From: Acetobacter estunensis
Lineage (GTDB): Bacteria > Pseudomonadota > Alphaproteobacteria > Acetobacterales > Acetobacteraceae
Length of the DNA stretch: 64,000 nucleotides
Assembly (NCBI RefSeq): GCF_011516945.1
Contig: NZ_WOTH01000003.1
Location: 1-64,000 of the forward strand
Reading direction: 5' to 3'
The notes beneath the pieces are model-generated. The model worked only from the letters and a program-made list of their open reading frames with translations, did no database searches and had not been told where the DNA came from. Both the position numbers and the translations under genes were made by a program. Positions 51,064-59,809 of the stretch are shown here, in pieces. Within the stretch, counting starts at the first letter, position 1, and each line of letters starts with the position of its first letter.

Positions 51064-52002
51064 ATGTCAGTGGATTCGTCATCTGTGGCCGGGGTCGTTA
51101 CGCCCGAAGGGCTGGTGGAGGCTGCGCGTCGCGAGATCGCGGCGCATGGCGTCGCACCGTGGCAGGCCCCCGATGTCTCTTCCGGCAAGGGACAGGCGGA
51201 CGAGAACTTTCCGGTGGGATCGGTTCTGTTTGCCCGCCCGCTGCGGACGCATGTTCACGCTTATTACGATTTTGCCCGATTCAGCGACGACGTGACCGAC
51301 AGCGCGCAACTGACGCCACAGGAAAAGATCGCCCGTCTGGATGCGATGGAAGACATCGTGCGTGGAAAGGCGGCAGCACCCCCGCGCAAGGACGCGCGTT
51401 CCGCCGCTCGCGTGCGGACCATGCTCGAAGAAACGGGACTGCCCTGCGCGGTGGCGACGGACCTGCTGGTGGCCTTCCGCGAGGATGCGGTGAAGGACCG
51501 CTACGCTTCGATGGTGGAACTGGAGCGGTATTGCCGTTATTCGGCCAATCCAGTCGGTCGGTTTCTGCTGGGGCTGCACGGGGAAAGCGAGGCGACGTTC
51601 GTGGCCTCGGACGCGCTGTGCACATCGCTCCAGATTCTCAATCACCTTCAGGATTGTGCGGATGACCTGCGCAAGCTTGGTCGGTCCTACATTCCGCTCG
51701 ATCTGCTCGCGGCGGAAGGACTGACGGCGGAGGCCGTGCTGGCGCGCGCAACATCGGCCGGTCTGCGCCGTGTCTTCGATCTGATGCTGGATGACGTGGA
51801 CCTGCTGAACGCAACGGCGCGCGGCCTTCTGCACACCGTGCGGGACCGTCGTATGAGAATGTATTGCGGCGCGGTGGTGCAACTGGCGCATCTGCTGGCG
51901 GCGCATCTGCGCGCGGGCGATCCGCTGGCCGGACGGGTGGCATTACGCCGCGCTGATTTCGGTCGCGGGATGCTTGCGGCGCTGGCCGCGTGGAAAGCCT
52001 GA
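51064..52002 (+). CDS. hpnC: Hydroxysqualene synthase HpnC
   Basis: 312 aa of the trans-prenyltransferase head-to-head class. Aspartate motifs DFARFSDDVTDS and LNHLQDCADDLRKLG are intact, and YCRYSANPVGRFLLGLHG is the conserved substrate block. In the HpnCDE route HpnC hydrates presqualene diphosphate to hydroxysqualene. The frame extends upstream inside hpnB; the ATG at 51064 fits family starts, though its ribosome site is weak. Confidence 0.94.
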   Translation: MSVDSSSVAGVVTPEGLVEAARREIAAHGVAPWQAPDVSSGKGQADENFPVGSVLFARPLRTHVHAYYDFARFSDDVTDSAQLTPQEKIARLDAMEDIVRGKAAAPPRKDARSAARVRTMLEETGLPCAVATDLLVAFREDAVKDRYASMVELERYCRYSANPVGRFLLGLHGESEATFVASDALCTSLQILNHLQDCADDLRKLGRSYIPLDLLAAEGLTAEAVLARATSAGLRRVFDLMLDDVDLLNATARGLLHTVRDRRMRMYCGAVVQLAHLLAAHLRAGDPLAGRVALRRADFGRGMLAALAAWKA

Positions 52003-52053
52003 GGCGATGCGTGGAACATGGGTGTGGCAAGCCGCCACAAAGGAGCAAATGGC

Positions 52054-52956
52054 ATGAACGAGACACTCGGTACGCATGATGAACCGACGCCGCTGGGCTG
52101 CGATCCCGCTGATCTGGCGCGCGTCGAGGCGATCGTCCGGCAGGCGGGAACCTCGTTTGCGACCGGAATGCGCATCCTCCCGCCCTATCGTCGTTATGGC
52201 ATGTATGCGATCTACGCCTTCTGCCGCATCGTGGACGACATTGCCGACGGAGACGCCCCGTCGCTGCGCGGGGCCGAGCATGCCAAGGACCGTGAAGCAC
52301 GGCTGAATGAATGGCACGCGCGCATCGCGCGTCTTTACGAAGGGCAGACGCACGACGCGCTGGATCGCGTGCTTCATGCTGCCATCCGTTTCTTCTCGCT
52401 GCACAAGCATGACTTCGATGCCATCATCGATGGCATGACGATGGACGCGCTCGGTCCCATCGTGGCGCCCGACGAGGAAACGCTGGACCTTTATTGCGAT
52501 CGTGTGGCCGCCGCCGTTGGGCGTCTGTCGGTGCACATCTTCGGTGACAGTTCGCATGACGCCAAGCGCGTCGCCCACCATCTGGGACGTGCGCTCCAAC
52601 TCACGAACATCCTGCGCGATGTGGGAGAGGACGCACATGCCGGGCGTCTCTATCTGCCGCGCGATCTTCTGGCCCGTTTCGATGTGCCGGCCGACCCGCA
52701 GAAGATTCTCTCCTCCGCTGGTCTGCCCGGCGTGCTGCAGATCATCTCCGTACGGGCGCGGGATCATTTCCGTGAGGCCTTCCGCATCATGAAGAAGTGC
52801 GACCGTCGCGCCATGATGCCGGCCCGTCTGATGGGCGGCTGCTATCTCGGGATTCTCGATTCTCTGGAAAAGCGTGGCTGGGACCATGCAGGCTCCGCCA
52901 TGGACGTGTCGCCCGCCCGCAAGGCCGTGGGTGTGTTGCAGGCCTTCGCGGCCTGA
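52054..52956 (+). CDS. hpnD: Presqualene diphosphate synthase HpnD
   Basis: 300 aa. AAAGGAG lies 8 nt before the ATG at 52054. Both metal motifs are present: FCRIVDDIADGD and LTNILRDVGEDAHAGR, with RLYLPRDLL and YGMYAIYAFCR. It condenses two farnesyl diphosphates to presqualene diphosphate, the substrate of HpnC. Confidence 0.95.
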   Translation: MNETLGTHDEPTPLGCDPADLARVEAIVRQAGTSFATGMRILPPYRRYGMYAIYAFCRIVDDIADGDAPSLRGAEHAKDREARLNEWHARIARLYEGQTHDALDRVLHAAIRFFSLHKHDFDAIIDGMTMDALGPIVAPDEETLDLYCDRVAAAVGRLSVHIFGDSSHDAKRVAHHLGRALQLTNILRDVGEDAHAGRLYLPRDLLARFDVPADPQKILSSAGLPGVLQIISVRARDHFREAFRIMKKCDRRAMMPARLMGGCYLGILDSLEKRGWDHAGSAMDVSPARKAVGVLQAFAA

Positions 52957-52961
52957 CGGCG

Positions 52962-54287
52962 ATGGCCCGGCGCGTTCATATCATCGGCGGGGGCCTGTCG
53001 GGTCTGGCCGCTGCGGTGGAGATTGCGGGAAGCGGCCGCCATGTGGTGATCCACGAGGCCGGCCCGGCCTGTGGTGGACGCGCGCGTTCCTACGAAGACC
53101 GCAAGCTGGGCTGTCGTATCGACAACGGCAATCACCTGCTGCTGACCGCCAATGACGCCGCCTTCCGCTATCTCGGGCAGATTGGAACGCTGGATACGGT
53201 GTGCGGGCCGGACCGGCCGATCTTTCCCTTTGTCGATCTCGCGGATGGCACGAACTGGACGCTCGATCTGTCCATGGGGCGGGTGCCGTGGTGGCTGTTC
53301 AGTCCGCAACGTCGCGTGCCGGGCATGAAGTTGGGTGAGGTGATGGCGCTGCGCCGGTTGATGGAAGCCGGGCCGGATGAGGTCGTGTCCGCCTGTCTTT
53401 CGGACGGCGAGTTCTCGCGTCGCCTGTTGGATCCGTTTTCCATTGCCGCTCTCAATACGCCCAGTGACGAGGCGAGCGCGGCTCTCCTTGGGCATGTCAT
53501 TCGTGAGTCGCTGGCAAAGGGCGGAAAAGCCTGCCTGCCGCGTTTTGCCAAAGTGGGGCTTTCTGAGACTTTGGTCGATCCGGCGCTGGCCTATCTTTCC
53601 GTGATGAAGGCGGACGTGGGCACGGGGAGGCGCGTGACGGCCATCGAGACCGGTCTGGACCGGGTGACGGCGCTCTGCTTCCCCGACGAGCGGATCGAGC
53701 TGGGTCCGGAGGATGTGGTGATCCTTGCCGTGCCAGCGCCCGTGGCCGCGTCCCTGCTGAAGGATGCGCTGCCAAATCTGCTGGTTCCGGACGAATTCGA
53801 GGGGATTTTCAACGCGCATTTCCGTCTCGACCGCGCCCCGCTGCCGCTCGGCAGTTTCGCGTCCACCGGTTTTGTGGGCGTTGTGGGCGGTGTGACCGAG
53901 TGGGTGTTCCTGCGCGATGACATCCTGTCCGTGACGGTGAGTGCCGCCAATCGCTACGCAGCGCGGCCGCCCGAGGAGTTGGGGGCTGCGATCTGGCAGG
54001 AGTTGCGCCGCGTCATGGACACACTGCTGGACATGCCGCTGCCCGCCACTGTGCCGGAACGACATCGGCTGGTCTGGGAAAAACGTGCCACGTTTGCCGC
54101 AACGCCGTCGCAATTGCGACGCAGACCGCAGGCAAAGACGGCGCTTGCCAATCTCGCTCTGGCGGGGGACTGGACGGCCACGGGTTTGCCCGCCACGATT
54201 GACGGTTCCATTCGGTCCGGGATTGCCGCAGTTCGGGCGCTGGGATTGCGCGGCGCTTACGAAAGCGGCATGCAACCGGCTGCCTGA
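52962..54287 (+). CDS. hpnE: Hydroxysqualene dehydroxylase HpnE
   Basis: 441 aa FAD enzyme of the carotenoid-desaturase-like amine oxidase family. Dinucleotide motif VHIIGGGLSGLAAAVEIA, GGRARSYEDRKLGCRIDNGNH region, and a C-terminal FAD-binding LAGDWTATGLPATIDGSI. It reduces hydroxysqualene to squalene. The ATG is 5 bp after the hpnD stop. Confidence 0.95.
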   Translation: MARRVHIIGGGLSGLAAAVEIAGSGRHVVIHEAGPACGGRARSYEDRKLGCRIDNGNHLLLTANDAAFRYLGQIGTLDTVCGPDRPIFPFVDLADGTNWTLDLSMGRVPWWLFSPQRRVPGMKLGEVMALRRLMEAGPDEVVSACLSDGEFSRRLLDPFSIAALNTPSDEASAALLGHVIRESLAKGGKACLPRFAKVGLSETLVDPALAYLSVMKADVGTGRRVTAIETGLDRVTALCFPDERIELGPEDVVILAVPAPVAASLLKDALPNLLVPDEFEGIFNAHFRLDRAPLPLGSFASTGFVGVVGGVTEWVFLRDDILSVTVSAANRYAARPPEELGAAIWQELRRVMDTLLDMPLPATVPERHRLVWEKRATFAATPSQLRRRPQAKTALANLALAGDWTATGLPATIDGSIRSGIAAVRALGLRGAYESGMQPAA

Positions 54288-54333
54288 GCCGTTGCGGGCT
54301 TTGGATAAGACATAGGGAGAATGACGGTAGGCC

Positions 54334-56310
54334 ATGCTGGACGATACGACACATTCCGCATCTTCTGCTCCGGGCGGACCGGGTGCTGACGAACTGGAGA
54401 AGATTGTCCGGCGTGCCCATGCAGCCCTGGGCGGCAAGCAGAACGAGGACGGTCACTGGGTGTTCGAGCTTGAGGCCGACGCCACCATTCCGGCCGAATA
54501 TGTCCTGCTGGAGCATTTTCTCGACCGTATCGACGAGGATCTGGAGCGCAAGATCGGCGTCTATCTGCGCCGCATTCAGGGCGAGCATGGCGGCTGGCCG
54601 CTGTATCACGATGGCGAGTTCAACATTTCCGCCACGGTGAAGGCCTATTACGCCCTCAAATGCATTGGGGACGATCCCGATGCGCCGCACATGAAGCGTG
54701 CGCGGGAAGCGGTGCTCGATCATGGCGGGGCGGAGCGCAGCAACGTCTTCACGCGCTTCCAGCTCGCCCTGTTCGGGGAAATCCCGTGGCACGGTACGCC
54801 GGTCATGCCGGTCGAGCTGATGCTGCTGAAACGCTCGGCGTTCTTCTCCGTGTGGAACATGTCTTACTGGTCGCGCACGGTGATTGCGCCTTTGCTGGTG
54901 TTGGCGGCCCTGCGTCCGGTGGCGATCAACCCGCGTGGCGTGCATGTGCAGGAACTGTTCGTGACTCCGCCCGATCAGGTGAAGGACTGGATTCGCGGGC
55001 CGTATCGCTCGCGTTGGGGGCATGTGTTCAAGGTGGTGGATCAGGTTCTGCGCCCGACCATCAAGCTGGTTCCCAAGAAGACACATCAGAAGGCCATCAA
55101 GGCGGCCGTGGATTTCATTGAGCCGCGTCTGAACGGGATCGACGGTCTGGGGGCGATTTATCCCGCCATGGCCAACACGGTGATGATGTACCGCGCTCTG
55201 GGTGTGCCAGACAGCGATCCTCGCGCAAAGACGGCGTGGGAATCGGTGCAGGCTCTGCTCGTCGATCACGGCGATGAGGTGTATTGCCAGCCTTGTGTGT
55301 CGCCCATCTGGGACACCGGTCTTGCCGGTCATGCGATGATGGAAGCGGGCAGCGGGGCCAATCCCATCGAAGCGGAAGCCACAAAGGCCAATCTTACCAA
55401 AGCCGCCGAGTGGCTTCGAGGACGTCAGATTCTTGACGTGAAGGGCGACTGGGCCATCAACAAGCCCGATCTGGAACCGGGTGGCTGGGCCTTCCAGTAT
55501 CGCAACGATTATTACCCGGATGTGGACGATACGGCGGTGGTGGGCATGCTGCTGCATCGCCAGAACGATCCGGCCAATGCGGAGGCGATCGAGCGCGCCC
55601 GTAAATGGATCGTGGGTATGCAGAGCACCAACGGCGGTTGGGGTGCCTTCGACATCGATAATGACAAGGACCTTCTCAACCACATTCCGTTTGCCGATCA
55701 TGGTGCGTTGCTCGATCCGCCGACCGCCGATGTGACGGCGCGTTGCATCTCCTTCCTTGCGCAGCTTGGCAATCCTGAGGATCGCCCGGTTATCGAGCGT
55801 GGCCTCGCTTATCTGCGCTCCGATCAGGAGAAGGATGGCTCGTGGTTCGGCCGGTGGGGGACGAACTACATTTACGGTACATGGTCGGTGCTATGTGCTC
55901 TCAACGCTGCCGAGGTGTCGCATGACGATCCGATGGTGGTGCGAGCTGTAGAGTGGCTGCGTTCGGTTCAGCGGCCCGATGGCGGTTGGGGTGAAGGCTG
56001 CGAAAGCTACGAAGGCGGGTTGCACGGCCAGTACAAAGAGAGCCTGCCTTCACAGACCGCATGGGCCGTTCTGGGTCTGATGGCTGTGGGGCGCCGTGAC
56101 GATCCGGCGACGGTGCGGGGTATCGCGTGGCTGGCGAAGCACCAGAATGACAATGGCGAGTGGGACGAGCAGCCCTACAACGCCGTTGGTTTTCCCAAGG
56201 TGTTCTATCTGAAATATCACGGCTACCGGCAGTTCTTCCCGCTTCTGGCGGTGGCGCGGTATCGCAATCTCGGCAGCACCAATTCGCGTCAGGTGTCCTT
56301 TGGCTTCTGA
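54334..56310 (+). CDS. shc: Squalene-hopene cyclase
   Basis: 658 aa, normal family length. The proton-donating motif reads DVDDTAVVG; several QW repeats are visible (QNEDGHWVFE, STNGGWGAFD, QEKDGSWFGRWG, QRPDGGWGEG). It cyclises squalene to hopene and hopanol at the inner membrane, the committed step for hopanoids that stabilise acetic acid bacterial membranes against acid and ethanol. The last 11 bp overlap hpnG. Confidence 0.97.
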   Translation: MLDDTTHSASSAPGGPGADELEKIVRRAHAALGGKQNEDGHWVFELEADATIPAEYVLLEHFLDRIDEDLERKIGVYLRRIQGEHGGWPLYHDGEFNISATVKAYYALKCIGDDPDAPHMKRAREAVLDHGGAERSNVFTRFQLALFGEIPWHGTPVMPVELMLLKRSAFFSVWNMSYWSRTVIAPLLVLAALRPVAINPRGVHVQELFVTPPDQVKDWIRGPYRSRWGHVFKVVDQVLRPTIKLVPKKTHQKAIKAAVDFIEPRLNGIDGLGAIYPAMANTVMMYRALGVPDSDPRAKTAWESVQALLVDHGDEVYCQPCVSPIWDTGLAGHAMMEAGSGANPIEAEATKANLTKAAEWLRGRQILDVKGDWAINKPDLEPGGWAFQYRNDYYPDVDDTAVVGMLLHRQNDPANAEAIERARKWIVGMQSTNGGWGAFDIDNDKDLLNHIPFADHGALLDPPTADVTARCISFLAQLGNPEDRPVIERGLAYLRSDQEKDGSWFGRWGTNYIYGTWSVLCALNAAEVSHDDPMVVRAVEWLRSVQRPDGGWGEGCESYEGGLHGQYKESLPSQTAWAVLGLMAVGRRDDPATVRGIAWLAKHQNDNGEWDEQPYNAVGFPKVFYLKYHGYRQFFPLLAVARYRNLGSTNSRQVSFGF

Positions 56311-56986
56311 TAACGCTCAGAGCGGACCGATCGGGTTTCTGGTCGGGCTGAAGGCTGAAGCGGACCTGTTGCGTCGGTTTTTCCCGGACTCGCCCATTGC
56401 GATCAGCGGAGCTACGCGCGATGGCGCCGAGCGAGGGGCGGCGCGTTTGGTGGCGTGTGGTGTGCCAGTGCTGGCGTCGTTCGGGCTGGCGGCTGGGCTC
56501 GATCCGGAGCTGGCTCCGGGGACGATTCTCGTGCCGGATGCTGTTGTCGCGGAAGGAAAGCTTTTCCCATGTTCGCCATCCTTGCGGCGCAGGCTGGGGG
56601 CAGGATTGCGTGGTGTAGTAGCCGGCGCGCTGCTGCACAGCGATGTGGTGGTGCTGACGGCAGAAGAAAAACAGCGGCTGGCGCATGAGACAGGCTGCTG
56701 CTCGCTGGACATGGAAAGTGGCTTTGTCGCGCGGGCAGCGCAAAAGGCGGGGCGTCCGTTCGCTGTTCTGCGTGTCATCTGCGATCCTGCATCGCGAACC
56801 CTGCCTCCGGCAGCGGCTCTGGCTCTCTCACCCGATGGTGGGTTGGGTGTGGGAGCGTTGGCGAAATCACTCCTCTGTCGTCCATCCCAGATTGTGTCCC
56901 TGATAAAACTTGGCTGCGATGCGTCTTCTGCACGCAAAGCGATGCTGCGTTTTCTTGAATTTAAGGCTTCGGCGCCATCGTCCTGA
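56300..56986 (+). CDS. hpnG: Hopanoid-associated phosphorylase HpnG
   Basis: 228 aa nucleoside phosphorylase family. Starts at TTG 56300 inside the end of shc, with AGG about 7 nt upstream; no ATG exists before the conserved GPIGFLVGLKAEADLL. SFGLAAGLDPELAPGTIL and the substrate-site CCSLDMESGFVARAA are characteristic. By family knowledge it releases adenine from adenosylhopane to give ribosylhopane. Last gene of the hpn operon. Confidence 0.93.
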   Translation: MASDNAQSGPIGFLVGLKAEADLLRRFFPDSPIAISGATRDGAERGAARLVACGVPVLASFGLAAGLDPELAPGTILVPDAVVAEGKLFPCSPSLRRRLGAGLRGVVAGALLHSDVVVLTAEEKQRLAHETGCCSLDMESGFVARAAQKAGRPFAVLRVICDPASRTLPPAAALALSPDGGLGVGALAKSLLCRPSQIVSLIKLGCDASSARKAMLRFLEFKASAPSS

Positions 56987-56994
56987 TATCAGGA
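56981..56994. other. 14-bp perfect palindrome over the hpnG stop
   Basis: TCCTGATATCAGGA is fully self-complementary and includes the hpnG TGA. The remaining ~135 bp to the next gene are AT-rich (TAAAAT near 57076) and may hold that gene's promoter. Confidence 0.35.
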
Positions 56995-57131
56995 TGCGCG
57001 ACACTCTCTATTGTGGCGCAAAAATAATCTGTCTTGCGTCGTGCCGACTTTTTTCATCGGTGCAGCGTAAGCCAATAAAATTTTAGTGCGCGCATGCCGG
57101 TGAGGGTGGCGGGCCAGTCGAAGAGGATTTC

Positions 57132-59648
57132 ATGAACGCTCCTTTGGCGACGTCAAGGAAACTGACGCGATTCATCGGTTATTTTGACAGTCTTGACGGG
57201 CTGGAAGTGCGTGGGTGGGCGTGCGATCTGGCGACGCCGCGCGTTCCAGTTGTCCTGCATGTGCTGCTGGACGGGCAGGAAGTCGGGCGTGTGACCTGTG
57301 ATCTTCCGCGCCCCGATGTTCAGGAAAACATCGGAGTCATGACGCCGCAGCTTGGATTTTCCTTCCATCTGCCTGCGTCGGCGGCGGACGGTAAGCCACA
57401 TCGTGTGGGGCTGCGCTTTCCGGATCGGTCGATGGTGCCGTGTCTGGTTGGCGCGGTGGAAGAGGCGTTCGAGGAAGATATCCTAGTCACTCTTCAGCCG
57501 CGTTATGTTTATGAGTCGTTCGTGGACGGTTTTGGGCGTGGAGCGCTGCGAGGCTGGGTGCAGCGTCTTGACCCTGCGACGGGCGAACGCACAGGGTGTT
57601 GCGAAGTCTCGGTCTTCGTGGATGGCGTGCCCTTCATGCATGTCCGCGCGGATCGTTTCCGTGGCGATGTCGCGGCGGCTATAGGGGGCGACCCGAACTG
57701 CGGGTTTGAGGTTGTCATCCCCAAGCGGCGACGGGGCACCGGTCAGCGGAGCATCCGCTTTGTGGTGACGCCCGGTGATGTGGAGCTTCAGGGCAGTCCG
57801 CTGACCACGGCACTGGTGGATGACCGGCTGGAAGAGCACCTGCTGTCCATGAGCGAAACGGTGACCAATCTCCATCGCGAGATTGCTCGTTTGCGTGCGA
57901 AGATGCTTGATCTGCTGCCTGAGCAGCGCTACAGCCTCAACGATTACGATGCATGGGCGCGCCGTTATTTCGATGCGCTGCGGGCCCGTGTGGCCGAGCG
58001 CCGACGACAGCCGGGCATGCTGAAGCCCGAAGAACAGCCGCTCGTGAGTGTAATCTGCCCCACCTACAAACCGGACATGACGGATTTTATCGCCGCCGTC
58101 GATTCGGTCGTGGCCCAGACATGGAGCAACTGGGAGCTGATCGTCGTGGAAGACGGCAGCAAATCGCCCGAGGTGGCGGCCCGCATTGCGGAATATTCGC
58201 GCAATGACTCCCGTATCCGTCTTGTGCGCCTGAAGAAAAATCTGGGCATTGCGGGGGCGACCAATGAAGGGATTAAGGCTGCGAAAGGTGAATGGATCGC
58301 CTTTTTCGATCATGATGATCTTCTCGTGGATGTCGCTCTGGAAGCCATGTTTCAGGCCGCGCAGGGGCTTGAGCCGCTGGTGATCTATTCCGATGAGGAC
58401 AAGATCGATCAGGCGGGGTACTTCCTTGAGCCGAATTTCAAACCCGATTTCGATTACCGCTACCTGTTGGGCTGCAACTACATCTGCCACTTGACCATGG
58501 TGCGCGCGGATGTTCTGGCGGAAGCGGGCGATCTGCACGCGAAATACGATGGCGCGCAGGACCATGACCTGATGCTGCGGTTGACGGAAATCGTGCCGCG
58601 CGAAGATTTTCTCCATGTGCCGGAAGTGCTGTATCACTGGCGCAAGACGCCCAATTCCACGGCGTCCACTGTGGCGAACAAGCAGTATGCCGTCGATGCG
58701 GGCGTACGTTGCGTGTCAGACCATCTGGCCCGTGTCGGGCATGACGCCATTGTAGAGTCGATCAACGACATCACGATTTACAATGTGAAATGGAAGCTGG
58801 AGGACACGCCTTCCGTGTCCATCATCATTCCGTTCCGCGATCAGGTGGAGATCACCCGTGAATGTGTGAATCGTCTGTTGAGCAGCACGGATTATCCGGC
58901 GTTTGAGATCGTGTTGGTGGACAACTGGTCCTCGCAACCCGAGACGCTGGATTTCTGCCGGGACATCGTGCGCGATGAGCGTGTGCGGGTGCTGATCATC
59001 AAGGAGGAGTTCAACTTCTCCCGTCTCAACAATCTCGCGGCGGCCACCTGTCGGTCCGAGTTCCTGTTCTTCATGAACAACGATCTGTTCGTGGAAGATG
59101 CCTCATGGTTGCGGACGATTCTGGGAGAAGCCCGGGCTGCGGACGATATTGGTGCTGTTGGCGGCAAGTTCCTCTACCCCAACGGGACGATCCAGCATGT
59201 GGGTGTCGCGGTCGGGCCGGATGGCGTGGCGGCGCATGTGCATCGCGGTCTGGCTGGCAATGACTACGGTTACATCGCGCGGGCGCTGCTTTGCCATGAA
59301 GTGTCGGCTGTGACGGCCGCGGGTATGCTGGTGCGCGCGGATGCCTTCCGGGAAATGGAAGGCTTCGATGAAGTCAATCTGCGCGTGGCCTATAACGATG
59401 TGGATTTCTGCCTGCGTCTGCGTGAGGCGGGCTGGCGCATCATCCAGTGCAACAATTTCGTGGCCATTCACCATGAGAGCCTGTCGCGTGGCAGCGATGA
59501 TCGTCCCGAGCATGAAGCGCGCTTTTTTGCTGAAACGCAGTACATGCACGATCGCTGGAGCGAGAACCCGCTCTACCGGTACGATCCGGCGTATTCGCGG
59601 CATTTCCTGCTTGAGCAAAGCTATCACGATCTCGCAAAGCCGGTGTGA
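57132..59648 (+). CDS. Large glycosyltransferase with two GT2 domains and N-terminal beta-sandwich repeats
   Basis: 838 aa, AGAGGA just before the ATG. Residues ~15-85 and ~120-205 look like two related beta-sandwich modules (LEVRGWACDL...QLGFSFHLP and GALRGWVQRL...NCGFEVVIP, each abridged). A coiled coil (VTNLHREIARLRAKMLDLL) follows. GT2 domain 1 begins VSVICPTYKPD with FFDHDDLL and SDEDKID; GT2 domain 2 begins VSIIIPFRDQ with FFMNNDLFVED and VAYNDVDFCLRLRE. No membrane segments, so cytosolic. Resembles O-antigen/rhamnan-type polymerising transferases; the product is unknown. Confidence 0.9.
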   Translation: MNAPLATSRKLTRFIGYFDSLDGLEVRGWACDLATPRVPVVLHVLLDGQEVGRVTCDLPRPDVQENIGVMTPQLGFSFHLPASAADGKPHRVGLRFPDRSMVPCLVGAVEEAFEEDILVTLQPRYVYESFVDGFGRGALRGWVQRLDPATGERTGCCEVSVFVDGVPFMHVRADRFRGDVAAAIGGDPNCGFEVVIPKRRRGTGQRSIRFVVTPGDVELQGSPLTTALVDDRLEEHLLSMSETVTNLHREIARLRAKMLDLLPEQRYSLNDYDAWARRYFDALRARVAERRRQPGMLKPEEQPLVSVICPTYKPDMTDFIAAVDSVVAQTWSNWELIVVEDGSKSPEVAARIAEYSRNDSRIRLVRLKKNLGIAGATNEGIKAAKGEWIAFFDHDDLLVDVALEAMFQAAQGLEPLVIYSDEDKIDQAGYFLEPNFKPDFDYRYLLGCNYICHLTMVRADVLAEAGDLHAKYDGAQDHDLMLRLTEIVPREDFLHVPEVLYHWRKTPNSTASTVANKQYAVDAGVRCVSDHLARVGHDAIVESINDITIYNVKWKLEDTPSVSIIIPFRDQVEITRECVNRLLSSTDYPAFEIVLVDNWSSQPETLDFCRDIVRDERVRVLIIKEEFNFSRLNNLAAATCRSEFLFFMNNDLFVEDASWLRTILGEARAADDIGAVGGKFLYPNGTIQHVGVAVGPDGVAAHVHRGLAGNDYGYIARALLCHEVSAVTAAGMLVRADAFREMEGFDEVNLRVAYNDVDFCLRLREAGWRIIQCNNFVAIHHESLSRGSDDRPEHEARFFAETQYMHDRWSENPLYRYDPAYSRHFLLEQSYHDLAKPV

Positions 59649-59680
59649 CGGTTGCGATCTTTCACACCCTGATGTGACGG

Positions 59681-59704
59681 GAACCTGACCCTTTTGTCAG
59701 GTTC
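59681..59704 (+). terminator. Hairpin after the large glycosyltransferase
   Basis: GAACCTGAC and GTCAGGTTC form a perfect 9-bp stem with a 6-nt loop (CCTTTT). Only a short T stretch follows. Confidence 0.6.
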
Positions 59705-59809
59705 TTGACGCCGCCTTCCGCCTGTGTCCGCATGACCGCCATCGCGCCTGCTCCCTCAATCATGGGGGCATGCTCCGGCGGTTCCATGCTCCACAGGAGG
59801 CCAGAGGCA

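Noticed and set aside
52842-55701. Two long minus-strand frames (531 and 562 aa)
   Set aside because: They mirror hpnE and shc, which have intact family motifs on the plus strand.
57001-57131. Terminator-like CCGA/TCGG element with a T run before the large GT2 gene
   Set aside because: Stem is only 4 bp and the T run lies in the loop; not enough to call.
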